DNA of 64,000 bases from JBNNGK01 sp050268245 (GCF_050268245.1 NZ_JBNNGK010000001.1:372001-436000); one strand, 5' to 3'. Positions 17,294-27,127 are shown, counted from the stretch's first letter. Numbers and translations are program-made. Notes: generated from the sequence alone by a model not told the origin.

Positions 17294-18922
17294 TCAATCT
17301 CCGATGGCTCGGCTCAACAATACATTACAAACCGACTCAGAAAGGACATGATCACCACGATTATCCAGACATAGGTAGCACCAGGCATCAGCTATCGCAG
17401 GGCTGGCATATTGCAACAGTTGCGCGGCACTCGATAGATCAAACAATTGCTGCGTCAGTAGCCGCCCCATTTCCTCACGCGGCTTTTGCATACGCCGTTG
17501 CAACTGACGCCATGCGCGATCGAACAAGCGATTCTGCCCGCGTACCGGTGTAGACAACTGTTCTAAAAACGCCAGCACCCCCGGCAACTTATTTAGACTA
17601 CGCAATATATCAAGACACATAACATTGCCCGAGCCTTCCCAAATACTGTTTACCGGCATTTCCCGGTATAAACGCGGCAGTTCGCTGTCTTCGCAATAAC
17701 CTATACCGCCCAACACTTCCATCGCTTCTGCGATGAACGGCGCGCCCTGATGGCAAATGCTGTACTTTGCAGCAGGCGTCAACAACCGAGCATAGAGCTG
17801 TTCAAATGGCACATTTGGGTTCTCCCAAGCACGCGCCAAGCGAAACAGCAACGCAGTATGCCCTTCTAAGCGCAATGCCATACGCGCTAAAACCTGCCGC
17901 ATCATCGGCTGTTGAATCAGAGATTTACCAAACACCTGTCGCCGATGCGAGTGATACAGCGCCACCGATAACCCGCGCCGCATCAGACCATGACTGCCCA
18001 GCGCACAGTCAAAGCGCGTGCGCCCCCCCATTTTGAGGATTTGCCTAACGCCCTCGCCCTCTTCACCAATCAGCCAGGCGCTGGCATCCAAAAACTCCGC
18101 TTCACTGCTGGCATTAGCGCGGTTGCCCAGTTTGTCTTTCAACCTTTCTAACCGCACCGCATTACGCGTACCATCGGGCAAAACACGTGGCAGAAAGAAG
18201 CACGATAAACCGCCTGCCGTTTGCGCTAACACCAAGTGCGCATCACTTTGTGGCACGGAGAAAAACCATTTGTGCCCCACTAACCGATACATCTCGCCAT
18301 TTCCACGTCCAGCCTGCGGTGTCGCCGTCGTGGTGTTACTCAAAACGTCTGAACCACCTTGTTTTTCAGTCATTCCCATGCCGATCAATAACCCGTGCTT
18401 TTGTGCACCGGGTAACACATGTGTATCGTAACGATCGGAAAGTAAGGGCGGTAGCCAATCCTGAAACACCGTCGGCAAGCTATGCTGCAGCAGGGGGATG
18501 GCACCATAGGTCATGGTAATCGGGCAAAGCGTACCCGCCTCAACTTGCGCATGCAGCATAAAACGCGCCGCGCGCGCGACCACCGCACCAATGCGTGCAT
18601 CCTCTTCCCACGGTAGATTATGCACACGGTTAGCCACCAAACCTTGCATCAGGCTATGCCAGGCGGGATGAAAACGAACGTCATCCAATCGCTGACCGGT
18701 CGTATCGTAACGCAATAACTCCGGCGGATGGACATTAGCCAATCTACCAAGTTCCAGCGACTCTACTGTACCGAGTTGTTGCCCCAACGACGCCAATAAG
18801 TCGGCATCCCAACCGGCGAGCTCGCGGTTGACCGCCTCGCGCAACGGAGTATCGGAAAGAAAGAGATTACTGTTACCCAGTGGTTTTGGCTGATTAAACA
18901 CCGTATGCGTATTCCAGACCAT
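17294..18922 (-). CDS. aidB: AidB, acyl-CoA-dehydrogenase-like alkylation-response protein
   Basis: Flavoprotein of the acyl-CoA dehydrogenase fold induced in the adaptive response to alkylating agents; it binds DNA and is thought to protect it. The 542-residue sequence tracks E. coli AidB throughout: WNTHTVFNQPKPLGNSNL at the start, MGMTEKQGGSDV, GHKWFFSVPQSDAHL, and the flavin-region VLGGIGYCEDSELPRLYRE. The ATG at 18922 is preceded by GAGTAGG. I did not find a convincing Ada box upstream. Confidence 0.97.
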   Translation of the reverse strand: MVWNTHTVFNQPKPLGNSNLFLSDTPLREAVNRELAGWDADLLASLGQQLGTVESLELGRLANVHPPELLRYDTTGQRLDDVRFHPAWHSLMQGLVANRVHNLPWEEDARIGAVVARAARFMLHAQVEAGTLCPITMTYGAIPLLQHSLPTVFQDWLPPLLSDRYDTHVLPGAQKHGLLIGMGMTEKQGGSDVLSNTTTATPQAGRGNGEMYRLVGHKWFFSVPQSDAHLVLAQTAGGLSCFFLPRVLPDGTRNAVRLERLKDKLGNRANASSEAEFLDASAWLIGEEGEGVRQILKMGGRTRFDCALGSHGLMRRGLSVALYHSHRRQVFGKSLIQQPMMRQVLARMALRLEGHTALLFRLARAWENPNVPFEQLYARLLTPAAKYSICHQGAPFIAEAMEVLGGIGYCEDSELPRLYREMPVNSIWEGSGNVMCLDILRSLNKLPGVLAFLEQLSTPVRGQNRLFDRAWRQLQRRMQKPREEMGRLLTQQLFDLSSAAQLLQYASPAIADAWCYLCLDNRGDHVLSESVCNVLLSRAIGD

Positions 18923-19097
18923 AGACCTACTCTCATTAACGTTTCAGGAATGAGTATGGTCGATTCTGTGATTTCTGCCGCGCAGAGGGTAACAAGATGG
19001 CCGATAGATGAAGAGAGAAAAGGCTCGGGGAACCCGAGTTTTCAGACTGCGGACAAAGCCTATTATTAGGGAAAGCGGGGCTGTGGGGTCGTAGTGA

Positions 19098-19148
19098 CGT
19101 AAGCCACCGGAGCGCCCTCGCTACGCTTAGGCCCGGGTATCTCGGGCC
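19098..19148 (+). repeat. Dispersed intergenic repeat, copy 1
   Basis: The core CGTAAGCCACCGGAGCG through TATCTCGGGCC reappears in reverse orientation at 52007-52056. Its 3' part folds as GGCCCG / CGGGCC with a seven-base loop. GC-rich palindromes flank it at 19022-19038 and 19172-19199, both containing GGCTCGGG. Similarity to copy 2 fades out to about 19166. It does not match ERIC. Confidence 0.65.
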
Positions 19149-19171
19149 TTCAGGCAACTTCGCTATCAAGC

Positions 19172-19199
19172 CCAAGGCTCAGGGAATCCCGAGCCTTGG
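19172..19199 (-). terminator. Hairpin after rlmB
   Basis: A nine-base perfect outer stem, CCAAGGCTC / GAGCCTTGG, lies a few bases past the rlmB stop. There is no T tract, so it may be part of a repeat cluster or an mRNA 3'-end stabiliser and not an intrinsic terminator. Confidence 0.45.
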
Positions 19200-19204
19200 C
19201 AGAA

Positions 19205-19936
19205 TTAGCTGCGCTGGCGCACCGCCTCAAACAAACAGATACCGGTGGCAACCGAGACATTAAGCGAGGAAACGCTACCGGCCATCGGGATGCTGATCAA
19301 TTCGTCGCAGTGCTCACGGGTCAAGCGACGCATGCCTTCGCCTTCCGCACCCATTACCAGCGCCATCGGCCCGGTCATTTTACTTTGATACAGGGTGTGA
19401 TCGGCTTCCCCTGCGGTTCCGACGACCCAAACGTTCGACTCCTGCAATAAACGCAGCGTACGCGCCAGATTGGTAACACGGATAAGCGGTACGTTCTCAG
19501 CAGCACCACAGGCCACTTTCTTCGCTGTGGCATTCAGCTGTGCGGAACGGTCACGCGGTACAATGACCGCATGCACCCCAGCCGCATCGGCACTGCGCAG
19601 GCAGGCACCAAGGTTATGTGGATCGGTCACGCCGTCCAATACCAGCAGGAAAGGGGTATCGATGCTTTCCAGCAGGCCAGGCAGATCATTTTCCTGGTAC
19701 TGGCGCCCCTCTCGCACCCGGGCAATGATCCCCTGATGCACCGCACCTTCGGCTTTTTCGTCCAACCACTGGCGGTTAGCTACCTGGATCACAATACCGG
19801 TCGCTTCCAATTCAGCAATCACGGGTTGAAGACGACGATCGTCGCGGCCTTTAAGAATAAACACTTCCAAGAAGCGTTGCGGGTCACGTTCTAACAAGGC
19901 TTTGACGGCGTGGATACCGTAAATAATTTCGCTCAT
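19205..19936 (-). CDS. rlmB: 23S rRNA (guanosine-2'-O)-methyltransferase RlmB
   Basis: Methylates the 2'-OH of G2251 in the P loop of 23S rRNA. The 243-residue protein has an N-terminal RNA-binding domain (MSEIIYGIHAVKALLERDP) and a SpoU-type trefoil-knot domain with the motifs LDGVTDPHNLGACLRSADA, VMGAEGEGM and IPMAGSVSSLNVSVATGI. It is the last gene of the nsrR-rnr-rlmB cluster, 60 bases after rnr, as in E. coli. Confidence 0.97.
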   Translation of the reverse strand: MSEIIYGIHAVKALLERDPQRFLEVFILKGRDDRRLQPVIAELEATGIVIQVANRQWLDEKAEGAVHQGIIARVREGRQYQENDLPGLLESIDTPFLLVLDGVTDPHNLGACLRSADAAGVHAVIVPRDRSAQLNATAKKVACGAAENVPLIRVTNLARTLRLLQESNVWVVGTAGEADHTLYQSKMTGPMALVMGAEGEGMRRLTREHCDELISIPMAGSVSSLNVSVATGICLFEAVRQRS

Positions 19937-19996
19937 GATACTCTTTTTACTGTACGGCCGACATGAGCCGGCCGGGGAATGATAATGCGCGACAAC

Positions 19997-22474
19997 TTAA
20001 TCTTGCGCTGCACTTTTCTTCTTCACGGCACGCTTAGCTTTGGTGGCTGCCGCAATCTTTTTGGTTTTATCAGACACTTTTTTGGCCTTAGCCTTTTTGT
20101 CTTTTTTCACCTTAGCAACGGGTTTAGCATCGTCTTTACGGAATGCACTATCCGGCTCAAAATTTGCCGGTGGCTTACCGCCACGGCGCTTACGGCTGTT
20201 GCCATTACCACCGCCGTCACGCAGGGTACGCGATGCGCCTTTTTTCGCGCGTTCTCGCTCGGTTTTCCCTTCGCCACGCGGTTTACGGGTGCTGGAAACC
20301 AACGCAAAATCGATCTTGCGCTCGTCCATATGCACCGCCTCAACACGAATCTCCACCGTATCGCCCAGACGATAAACCATACCAGAGGATTCGCCGATCA
20401 AACGCTGGCCAATATTATCGTAGCGATAATAATCATTATCCAGCGTTGATACGTGCACCAAGCCATCGATGAATAAATCGTTTAGCCGTACGAAGAAACC
20501 AAATCCGGTGACGCTGGCGATAATGCCCGTGAAGACCTCACCAACATGATCCTGCATGAAGTCGCACTTCAACCAATCGGCAACGTTACGCGTCGCTTCA
20601 TCGGCCCGCCGTTCGGTCATCGAACAATGCAGGCCCAGTTGCAACATTTCGTTGAGATCGCTATGCCAGCCACCGGTTGGTGTCCAGCGATGCTGCGGTT
20701 CACCCTGCTCTTTGGCCAACAAATATTTGATCGCGCGGTGCAGCGATAAATCGGGATAGCGGCGAATAGGTGAAGTGAAGTGACCGTAAGATGCCAACGC
20801 CAGACCAAAGTGCCCCCGGTTTTCCGGATCGTAAATCGCCTGCTTCATCGAGCGCAGCAGCATGGTTTGCAGCATTTCATGATCGGGACGCTCGGAAACG
20901 ATGTTCATCAGTTCCGCATAGTCTTTAGGCTGCGGTTTATTGCCGCCCCCCAGCGTCAAACCCAGCTCGCTGAGGACACTTCGCAACGCGGAGATGTGAT
21001 CATCGCTCGGGCGGTCGTGCACGCGGAATAGCGCAGGCTCGTTGTTTTTCTCAACGAAGCGCGCTGCCGCAATGTTCGCCATGATCATACATTCTTCGAT
21101 CAACTTGTGCGCATCGTTGCGCACCGTCGGCTCCACCCGCTCGATACGACGCTCTGCATTGAAGATGAACTTGGCTTCTTCCGTTTCAAACGCAATACCG
21201 CCACGTTCAGCACGAGCTTGATCCAGCACCTTGTACATATTGTGCAATTCTTGCAAGTGCTTAACCAACGGATGATATTGCTCGCGTAGATCTTGGTCGC
21301 CCTGCAAAATATGCCACACTTTAGTGTAAGTCAGACGCGCATGGGAACTCATCACCGCTTCATAAAACTTGGCGGTCGACAAGCGCCCCTGCGCGGAGAT
21401 CGTCATCTCACACACCATACACAAGCGATCAACCTGCGGGTTTAGCGAGCACAGACCATTGGACAAGACCTCCGGCAGCATAGGGACAACCTGAGACGGG
21501 AAATACACCGACGTCCCGCGCCCGCGCGCTTCATCGTCCAGCGCCGTACCAGGTCGTACGTAATAACTCACATCGGCAATGGCGACCCACAGACGCCAAC
21601 CGCCGCCACGTTTCTTCTCGCAGTAAACCGCATCATCGAAGTCACGCGCATCTTCACCATCAATAGTAACCAACGGCAGTTTGCGAAGATCGACACGGCC
21701 TTGCTTGGCTTCTTCCGGCACGTTTTCACTCAGGTCGGCAACCTGTCTCTCCACCTGCGGCGACCAAGTATGCGGGATTTCATGAGTACGAAGCGCGATA
21801 TCGACCGCCATACTCGTCCCCATTTTGTCCCCAAGGATCTCGACAATCTTACCAACGGCTTTGGTACGCCGCGTTGGGCGCTGCGTCAGCTCGACCACCA
21901 CCATATAGCCCATTCGTGCGCCGCTAACGGCCTCAGATGGGATCAAAATGTCAAAACTCAGTCGGCTGTCATCCGGTACCACAAACCCCACACCCGCGTC
22001 AGTGAAGTAACGACCAACAATCTGGCTAGTCTTCGGCACCAGCACGCGTACGATGCGTGCTTCACGGCGGCCTTTCCGATCGGCTCCTAGCGCTTGCGCC
22101 AAGACCACATCGCCATGAATCGCCATTTTCATTTGTTCGGCTGACAAATACAGATCGTCTTTACTGCCTTCAATACGCAAGAAACCGTAACCATCGCGGT
22201 GGCCAATCACGGTGCCACGCAGTAAATCGAGACGCTCTGGCAGGGCGTAGCATTGGCGACGGGTAAAGATCAACTGACCGTCGCGCTCCATGGCGCGCAG
22301 GCGTCGACGCAGCGCTTCCTGATGTTCTTCGCTGGTCAATTCCAGCTCTTTCGCCAACTCTTCACGGTTGGCTGGCGTTTCACGCTTGGCTAAATGAGCA
22401 AGAATGAATTCGCGGCTTGGGATTGGGGATTCGTATTTTTCTGCTTCTCGTTCCAGGAAAGGATCTTGTGACAT
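19997..22474 (-). CDS. rnr: Ribonuclease R
   Basis: Processive 3'-5' exoribonuclease that degrades structured RNA, including rRNA and mRNA. In order: a helix-turn-helix-like N-terminus, cold-shock domains (GHRDGYGFLRIEG), the RNB catalytic domain with DGEDARDFDDAVY supplying acidic ligands and SPIRRYPDLSLHRA, an S1 domain near residue 645, and a Lys-rich tail of about 85 residues (KVKKDKKAKAKKVSDKTKK). At 825 residues it is of normal size. It follows nsrR by 58 bases, so NsrR probably autoregulates the unit. Confidence 0.97.
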   Translation of the reverse strand: MSQDPFLEREAEKYESPIPSREFILAHLAKRETPANREELAKELELTSEEHQEALRRRLRAMERDGQLIFTRRQCYALPERLDLLRGTVIGHRDGYGFLRIEGSKDDLYLSAEQMKMAIHGDVVLAQALGADRKGRREARIVRVLVPKTSQIVGRYFTDAGVGFVVPDDSRLSFDILIPSEAVSGARMGYMVVVELTQRPTRRTKAVGKIVEILGDKMGTSMAVDIALRTHEIPHTWSPQVERQVADLSENVPEEAKQGRVDLRKLPLVTIDGEDARDFDDAVYCEKKRGGGWRLWVAIADVSYYVRPGTALDDEARGRGTSVYFPSQVVPMLPEVLSNGLCSLNPQVDRLCMVCEMTISAQGRLSTAKFYEAVMSSHARLTYTKVWHILQGDQDLREQYHPLVKHLQELHNMYKVLDQARAERGGIAFETEEAKFIFNAERRIERVEPTVRNDAHKLIEECMIMANIAAARFVEKNNEPALFRVHDRPSDDHISALRSVLSELGLTLGGGNKPQPKDYAELMNIVSERPDHEMLQTMLLRSMKQAIYDPENRGHFGLALASYGHFTSPIRRYPDLSLHRAIKYLLAKEQGEPQHRWTPTGGWHSDLNEMLQLGLHCSMTERRADEATRNVADWLKCDFMQDHVGEVFTGIIASVTGFGFFVRLNDLFIDGLVHVSTLDNDYYRYDNIGQRLIGESSGMVYRLGDTVEIRVEAVHMDERKIDFALVSSTRKPRGEGKTERERAKKGASRTLRDGGGNGNSRKRRGGKPPANFEPDSAFRKDDAKPVAKVKKDKKAKAKKVSDKTKKIAAATKAKRAVKKKSAAQD

Positions 22475-22532
22475 TGCGGTTCCTCCGTTGTCATCAGCAG
22501 GGTATCGCTGAGCCTTGTCTTCTCAACGACGT

Positions 22533-22958
22533 TTATTCGACAAGCAATAGCTTGTAAAGCGGGGGATTGTCTTCAACCATATCAGCCAAAGTATAGTTAT
22601 CCAGCTCTTCAAGGAAATTCTGTACGCCCTGTTGCAGCACTTTTTTCAGGCGGCAAGCGGGCGTGATGTGGCAAAAACTACTGTCACAGTTAACCAGTGC
22701 AAGCGGTTCCAACGCCCGTACCACATCACCAAGGCGAATCGTCTCGGCTGGTTTTCCCAACCGAATACCGCCATTTTTTCCCCGAACGGCAGTAACCAGG
22801 CCAATTCGGCTCAGTTGGTTAATTATTTTCACCATATGGTTGCGGGAGACGCCATACACCTCGGTCACTTCCGAAATGCTGGTCATTTTATCTTTCGGCA
22901 ATGAAGCCATGTAAATCAGTGCCCGCAGGCCATAATCAGTAAAACTTGTTAACTGCAC
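22533..22958 (-). CDS. nsrR: Nitric-oxide-sensing repressor NsrR
   Basis: Rrf2-family transcriptional repressor with an iron-sulfur cluster that reacts with nitric oxide and releases DNA. The 141-residue protein has the helix-turn-helix region about residues 25-50 and the cluster ligands Cys91, Cys96 and Cys102 (LVNCDSSFCHITPAC). It heads the nsrR-rnr-rlmB cluster. A near-consensus operator for it lies upstream of ytfE at 7129-7151. Confidence 0.97.
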   Translation of the reverse strand: MQLTSFTDYGLRALIYMASLPKDKMTSISEVTEVYGVSRNHMVKIINQLSRIGLVTAVRGKNGGIRLGKPAETIRLGDVVRALEPLALVNCDSSFCHITPACRLKKVLQQGVQNFLEELDNYTLADMVEDNPPLYKLLLVE

Positions 22959-23182
22959 ATCTACCTCTGGGTAGGTTTTTACCCGCCTGATACGCCATTT
23001 TTTGGCATTTTTTCAACTCTTACGTATTGGATGATAAACCAGGCTGAGAGTTCGTCGTTAATTATTTATACCGTCATCTCGCAAGCGATATGGAGAGATA
23101 CTCGCTGACGGCCTCAGAAGCAGGGTAACGAAAGGATTTTAGAATGAGCAAACGCGTTTAACGTGGAGAAAATCATAAAAAC

Positions 23183-23204
23183 AAACCGGGACAGCGCCCG
23201 GTTT
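23183..23204 (-). terminator. Terminator of purA
   Basis: An eight-base stem, AAACCGGG / CCCGGTTT, with a six-base loop lies about 20 bases past the purA stop, with GTTTTTATG following on the minus strand. Confidence 0.8.
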
Positions 23205-23224
23205 ATTTACTGCAGTAAAACAGA

Positions 23225-24523
23225 TTATGCGTCGAACGGATCGCGCAGAATCATGGTTTCGCTGCGATCAGGGCCGGTGGAGATAATGTCTACCGGTACG
23301 CCTGTCAGTTCTTCAATGCGCTTGATGTAGTTCAGAGCCGCCTGTGGCAGTTTACTGTGATCTTTCACACCAAAGGTGGTTTCGCTCCAACCCGGCATGC
23401 TTTCGTAAATTGGCTCAATGCCTTCCCAACCTTCTGCTGCCAGTGGCGTGGTAGTCATTTCACGACCGTCAGGCATACGATAGCCCACACAGATTTTCAC
23501 TTCTTTCAGACCGTCGAGCACATCCAGCTTAGTCAGGCAAAAGCCAGACAAGGAGTTAATCTGCACTGCACGACGCACGGCGACCGCATCCAGCCAACCG
23601 GTACGACGACGACGACCGGTAGTCGCACCGAATTCATTACCCTGCTTGCACAGATACTCGCCCGTTTCATCGAACAGTTCGGTTGGGAATGGCCCAGCAC
23701 CCACGCGCGTTGAATAGGCTTTCACAATGCCCAACACATAATCCACGTAACGTGGACCAATACCGGAACCGGTAGCCACGCCACCCGCGGTGGTGTTAGA
23801 CGAAGTCACATACGGATACGTACCGTGATCGATATCCAACAAAGTCCCTTGTGCGCCTTCGAACATGATCAGATCGCCACGCTTACGCGCGCCGTCCAGC
23901 AGTTCGGAAACGTCAACCACCATTGAGGTCAGGATATCAGCGATAGACAACACATAATCCAGCGTTGACTGGTAATCTACCGCGTCGACTTTGTAGTAGT
24001 TAACCAGTTGGAAGTTGTGATATTCGATGATTTCTTTCAGCTTAACCGCGAAAGATTCTTTATCAAACAGATCGCCGACGCGCAGACCACGACGGGCAAC
24101 TTTGTCTTCGTAAGCGGGGCCGATACCACGCCCAGTAGTGCCGATAGCTTTCGCACCACGCGCTTTCTCACGCGCAGCATCCAGTGCGACATGATAAGGC
24201 AGGATCAGCGGACAGGCTTCGGATAATAATAGACGGTCGCGTACCGGGATGCCGCGCGCTTCGAGCTCACCCATCTCTTTCATCAATGCGTCAGGCGCCA
24301 GAACCACACCGTTGCCGATGACGCTGGTGACGTTTTCACGCAAAATGCCAGAGGGAATTAAATGAAGAACGGTTTTCTCACCGTTAATAACCAGAGTGTG
24401 GCCAGCATTATGGCCACCTTGGTAGCGCACAACATATTGAGCCCGTTCAGTCAGCAGGTCTACGACCTTGCCCTTACCTTCGTCACCCCATTGGGTGCCC
24501 AGTACGACGACGTTCTTACCCAT
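23225..24523 (-). CDS. purA: Adenylosuccinate synthetase
   Basis: Makes adenylosuccinate from IMP, aspartate and GTP, the first committed step to AMP. The ATG at 24523 gives 432 residues and MGKNVVVLGTQWGDEGKGK, exactly the family N-terminus with the GTP-binding loop; an upstream in-frame extension is not conserved. GHNAGHT, TTGRGIGPAYEDK, and TTTGRRRRTGW-type residues (ATTGRRRRTGWLD) are intact. A PurR-like operator lies about 70 bases upstream. Confidence 0.98.
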   Translation of the reverse strand: MGKNVVVLGTQWGDEGKGKVVDLLTERAQYVVRYQGGHNAGHTLVINGEKTVLHLIPSGILRENVTSVIGNGVVLAPDALMKEMGELEARGIPVRDRLLLSEACPLILPYHVALDAAREKARGAKAIGTTGRGIGPAYEDKVARRGLRVGDLFDKESFAVKLKEIIEYHNFQLVNYYKVDAVDYQSTLDYVLSIADILTSMVVDVSELLDGARKRGDLIMFEGAQGTLLDIDHGTYPYVTSSNTTAGGVATGSGIGPRYVDYVLGIVKAYSTRVGAGPFPTELFDETGEYLCKQGNEFGATTGRRRRTGWLDAVAVRRAVQINSLSGFCLTKLDVLDGLKEVKICVGYRMPDGREMTTTPLAAEGWEGIEPIYESMPGWSETTFGVKDHSKLPQAALNYIKRIEELTGVPVDIISTGPDRSETMILRDPFDA

Positions 24524-24587
24524 TTTCAAAATCACCGGTTGCTTAAAAATGGATTCTACCACCGTAATTTGTGACTTTCAGCACTTT

Positions 24588-24603
24588 TAGCATACGTTTG
24601 CGT
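24588..24603 (-). promoter_or_regulatory. Probable PurR operator of purA
   Basis: The minus-strand sequence ACGCAAACGTATGCTA matches the PurR consensus ACGCAAACGTTTTCGT at 12 of 16 positions, with the ten-base core perfect. It lies about 65 bases before the purA ATG. E. coli purA is PurR-repressed. Confidence 0.65.
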
Positions 24604-24620
24604 ATTTTTTCGTCTATGCG

Positions 24621-24821
24621 CTAGCCACCCAGACGCGTGCTCAACATATAGTATATGACGATCCCAGCAACCACTATTCCACCGCCAAAACGGCGTAACG
24701 TGGCATCGGGTAAATTCGTCATTGCCAGGATCATTTTCCGCCAGGCCTGCGGAAACAACATTGGCCCCAGCCCTTCAAGTACCAAAACCAGACCAAGAGC
24801 CAGCCAGATCGTCGAATTCAT
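24621..24821 (-). CDS. yjeT: YjeT, DUF2065 small membrane protein
   Basis: A 66-residue inner-membrane protein of unknown function, conserved between hflC and purA in enterobacteria. Two hydrophobic segments are visible: IWLALGLVLVLEGLGPMLF and GGGIVVAGIVIYYML. A terminator between hflC and yjeT suggests that it can be transcribed separately, and the purA promoter lies after it. Confidence 0.92.
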   Translation of the reverse strand: MNSTIWLALGLVLVLEGLGPMLFPQAWRKMILAMTNLPDATLRRFGGGIVVAGIVIYYMLSTRLGG

Positions 24822-24840
24822 GATGTTATCCCAAAAGAAA

Positions 24841-24863
24841 AAGGCCCGTTATAAACGGGCCTT
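24841..24863 (-). terminator. Terminator between hflC and yjeT
   Basis: A perfect ten-base stem, AAGGCCCGTT / AACGGGCCTT, with a three-base loop is followed by TTTTTCTTTT on the minus strand. Confidence 0.88.
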
Positions 24864-24880
24864 ATCATAAATACCAGAGA

Positions 24881-25885
24881 TTACTTACGGGTCGAATCCG
24901 GCGATTTCATATAACGGAAGAAATCACTGTCCGGGCTCAGCACCATCACGTCCTGGTTGTTTTTGAAGCTTGCTTCATAAGCACGCAGGCTACGGATAAA
25001 GGCATAGAAGCTCGGATCCTCGCTGAACGCTTTCGCAAACAGTTTAGCAGCTTCGGCATCGCCATCACCCCGGGTGATACGCGCCTGACGTTCGGCTTCG
25101 GCCAAGGTACGGGTCACTTCGTAGTCCGCGCTTGCACGTAACTTCTCTGCTTCTTCCTGACCTTGTGAACGCAGACGACGCGCTACAGCTTCACGCTCTG
25201 CACGCATACGCTGATAAATAGCATCAGACACTTCTGCCGGCAGGTTGATCTGCTTGATACGCACATCGACAACTTCAATCCCTAATGCCGCCATACTGTT
25301 TGGGTTTACCTGTGGTTGCTTACCGGTGGTTTCCCGCTCAACACGCGCGGCTGCAGAAGCAATAGCGTCATCAGCTTCGGTCGTCGCCACTTCTTCACCG
25401 TCTCCCACCGTACCGGTGTTCAACGCTTCACGAACGTCTGACATCAATTTACCGCGCGAGTCGGTAACGATATCTTTAACATCCAGACGGCCAATTTCGG
25501 AACGCAGACGGTCACTGAACTTACGTTTCAACAGCACTTCTGCCTGAGAAACATCGCCGCCGCCGGTAGCCAGATAGTAACGGCTGAAATCGCTGATACG
25601 CCACTTCAGGTAGGAGTCAACGATCAGGTCTTTTTTCTCGCTGGTCACGAAGCGGTCGGCCTGGTTGTCCATAGTCTGAATACGCGCATCCAGATTTTTT
25701 ACGGTTTCAATGAACGGGATCTTGAAATGCAGACCTGGTTCATACACCACCGGTTTGTTCTCGTCATCACGCAGAACTTTGCCAAAGCGCAGAACGATGC
25801 CGCGCTGGCCTTCCTGCACCACAAACAATGACGCATACAGCGCGACCAGCACCGCGATAAGGATAATGATAAAAGACTTACGCAT
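24881..25885 (-). CDS. hflC: HflC, SPFH-family regulator of FtsH
   Basis: Partner of HflK in the large periplasmic cage around the membrane protease FtsH. The 334-residue protein has an N-terminal membrane anchor (FIIILIAVLVALYASLFVV), an SPFH/band-7 domain (EGQRGIVLRFGKV) and a charged helical region rich in Ala, Glu and Arg (AEREAVARRLRSQGQEEAEK). It starts three bases after hflK, so the pair is translated as a unit. Confidence 0.97.
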   Translation of the reverse strand: MRKSFIIILIAVLVALYASLFVVQEGQRGIVLRFGKVLRDDENKPVVYEPGLHFKIPFIETVKNLDARIQTMDNQADRFVTSEKKDLIVDSYLKWRISDFSRYYLATGGGDVSQAEVLLKRKFSDRLRSEIGRLDVKDIVTDSRGKLMSDVREALNTGTVGDGEEVATTEADDAIASAAARVERETTGKQPQVNPNSMAALGIEVVDVRIKQINLPAEVSDAIYQRMRAEREAVARRLRSQGQEEAEKLRASADYEVTRTLAEAERQARITRGDGDAEAAKLFAKAFSEDPSFYAFIRSLRAYEASFKNNQDVMVLSPDSDFFRYMKSPDSTRK

Positions 25886-25888
25886 TGA

Positions 25889-27127
25889 TTATTCTCTCCC
25901 TACGCGAGTGGTGTCATTACGCTGGGTATTCGCCCGACGTTGGTCCATGCTCGAACCGCTGCTCTGCGATTTATGGCCAGCAGATGGAGCGGGGTTGAGA
26001 CGAATCAGACTGGTGTCTTTATCGCTACTATCCGTCGACGCGCTTTTCTGGCCGCGCAGCATCTGATCCAACGGTAACACCATTAAATTATTGCCTTTAT
26101 CATTCACCAAGACCTTACGAGTCTGGCTCAGAACTTTTTCCATGGTTTCGATATACAAACGTTCACGGGTAATTTCCGGTGCAGATTTGTATTCCGGCAA
26201 CAGCTTAGCAAAACGCGCAACCTCACCCTGAGCTTCCAGGACGGTACGGTCTTTGTAGGCTTTAGCATTTTCTAACAAACGCTGCGCCTGACCGTTCGCA
26301 CGCGGCTGAACTTCGTTGGCATAGGCTTCTGCTTCACGAATGTACTGCTGCTCATTTTCACGCGCGGCAATAGCGTCATCGAAAGCGGCTTTCACCTCTT
26401 CCGGTGGACGCGCCGCCTGGAAGTTGACGTCAAGTAACGTAATCCCCATGTTGTAAGGGCGTACGGTCTCTTCCAACATCCGTTGCGTATCGTTACGCAC
26501 AACGGTACGGCCTTCCGTCAGGATGCGGTCCATCGAATATTTACCGATGACACCACGCAGTGCGCTGTCGGTCGCCTGTCTTAGGCTATCATTCGCATTC
26601 ACCACGCTAAACAGATAGGCTTCCGGATCGGTCACGCGATACTGTACGTTCATTTCCACACGCACCACGTTTTCATCGGAAGTCAGCATCACACCCGACG
26701 CTGCCAGTTCACGCACTGACTCGACATTGACCGGGCGTACTTGATCGATAAAGGTCGGCTTCCAGTTCAAACCTGGCTGCACTAGGTGGCTGAATTTGCC
26801 AAAGCGCGTCACGACACCACGTTCGGCTTCTTTGATGGTATAGAAACCACTGGCTGCCCAGATAACGACAACCGCTACCGCAGCGATACCGATGATACGG
26901 CCACTCAAATGTGGGCCGCTGGAGCCCGTACCGCCATTATTGCTGTTGGAGCCTTTGCCCCCGCCTAAGCCACTCAGTTTTTTGCTGAGCTTACGGAAGA
27001 TATCATCCAAATCAGGTGGTCCTTGATCACGACCGCCTTTGTTACCGCCAGAGTTGCCGCCATTATTATTGCTGCTCCCCCACGGGTCGCGGTCCTGTCC
27101 GTTATTACCGGGCTGATTCCACGCCAT
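25889..27127 (-). CDS. hflK: HflK, SPFH-family regulator of FtsH
   Basis: With HflC it forms the complex that modulates FtsH proteolysis of membrane and lambda CII-type substrates. Residues 1-75 are a Gly/Asn-rich cytoplasmic tail, a transmembrane helix spans about residues 77-95 (IIGIAAVAVVVIWAASGF), and the SPFH domain with a long helical segment follows. At 412 residues it is near the E. coli length. The Ser- and Asp-rich C-terminal tail is the least conserved part. Confidence 0.97.
   Translation of the reverse strand: MAWNQPGNNGQDRDPWGSSNNNGGNSGGNKGGRDQGPPDLDDIFRKLSKKLSGLGGGKGSNSNNGGTGSSGPHLSGRIIGIAAVAVVVIWAASGFYTIKEAERGVVTRFGKFSHLVQPGLNWKPTFIDQVRPVNVESVRELAASGVMLTSDENVVRVEMNVQYRVTDPEAYLFSVVNANDSLRQATDSALRGVIGKYSMDRILTEGRTVVRNDTQRMLEETVRPYNMGITLLDVNFQAARPPEEVKAAFDDAIAARENEQQYIREAEAYANEVQPRANGQAQRLLENAKAYKDRTVLEAQGEVARFAKLLPEYKSAPEITRERLYIETMEKVLSQTRKVLVNDKGNNLMVLPLDQMLRGQKSASTDSSDKDTSLIRLNPAPSAGHKSQSSGSSMDQRRANTQRNDTTRVGRE

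Noticed and set aside
19022..19038. Plus-strand hairpin CTCGGG-GAA-CCCGAG followed by TTTT, like a terminator
   Set aside because: No plus-strand gene ends here; I treat it as part of the GC-rich repeat cluster.
18923..19097. Possible Ada-binding box upstream of aidB
   Set aside because: I could not find a stretch that fits the known element well enough to report.
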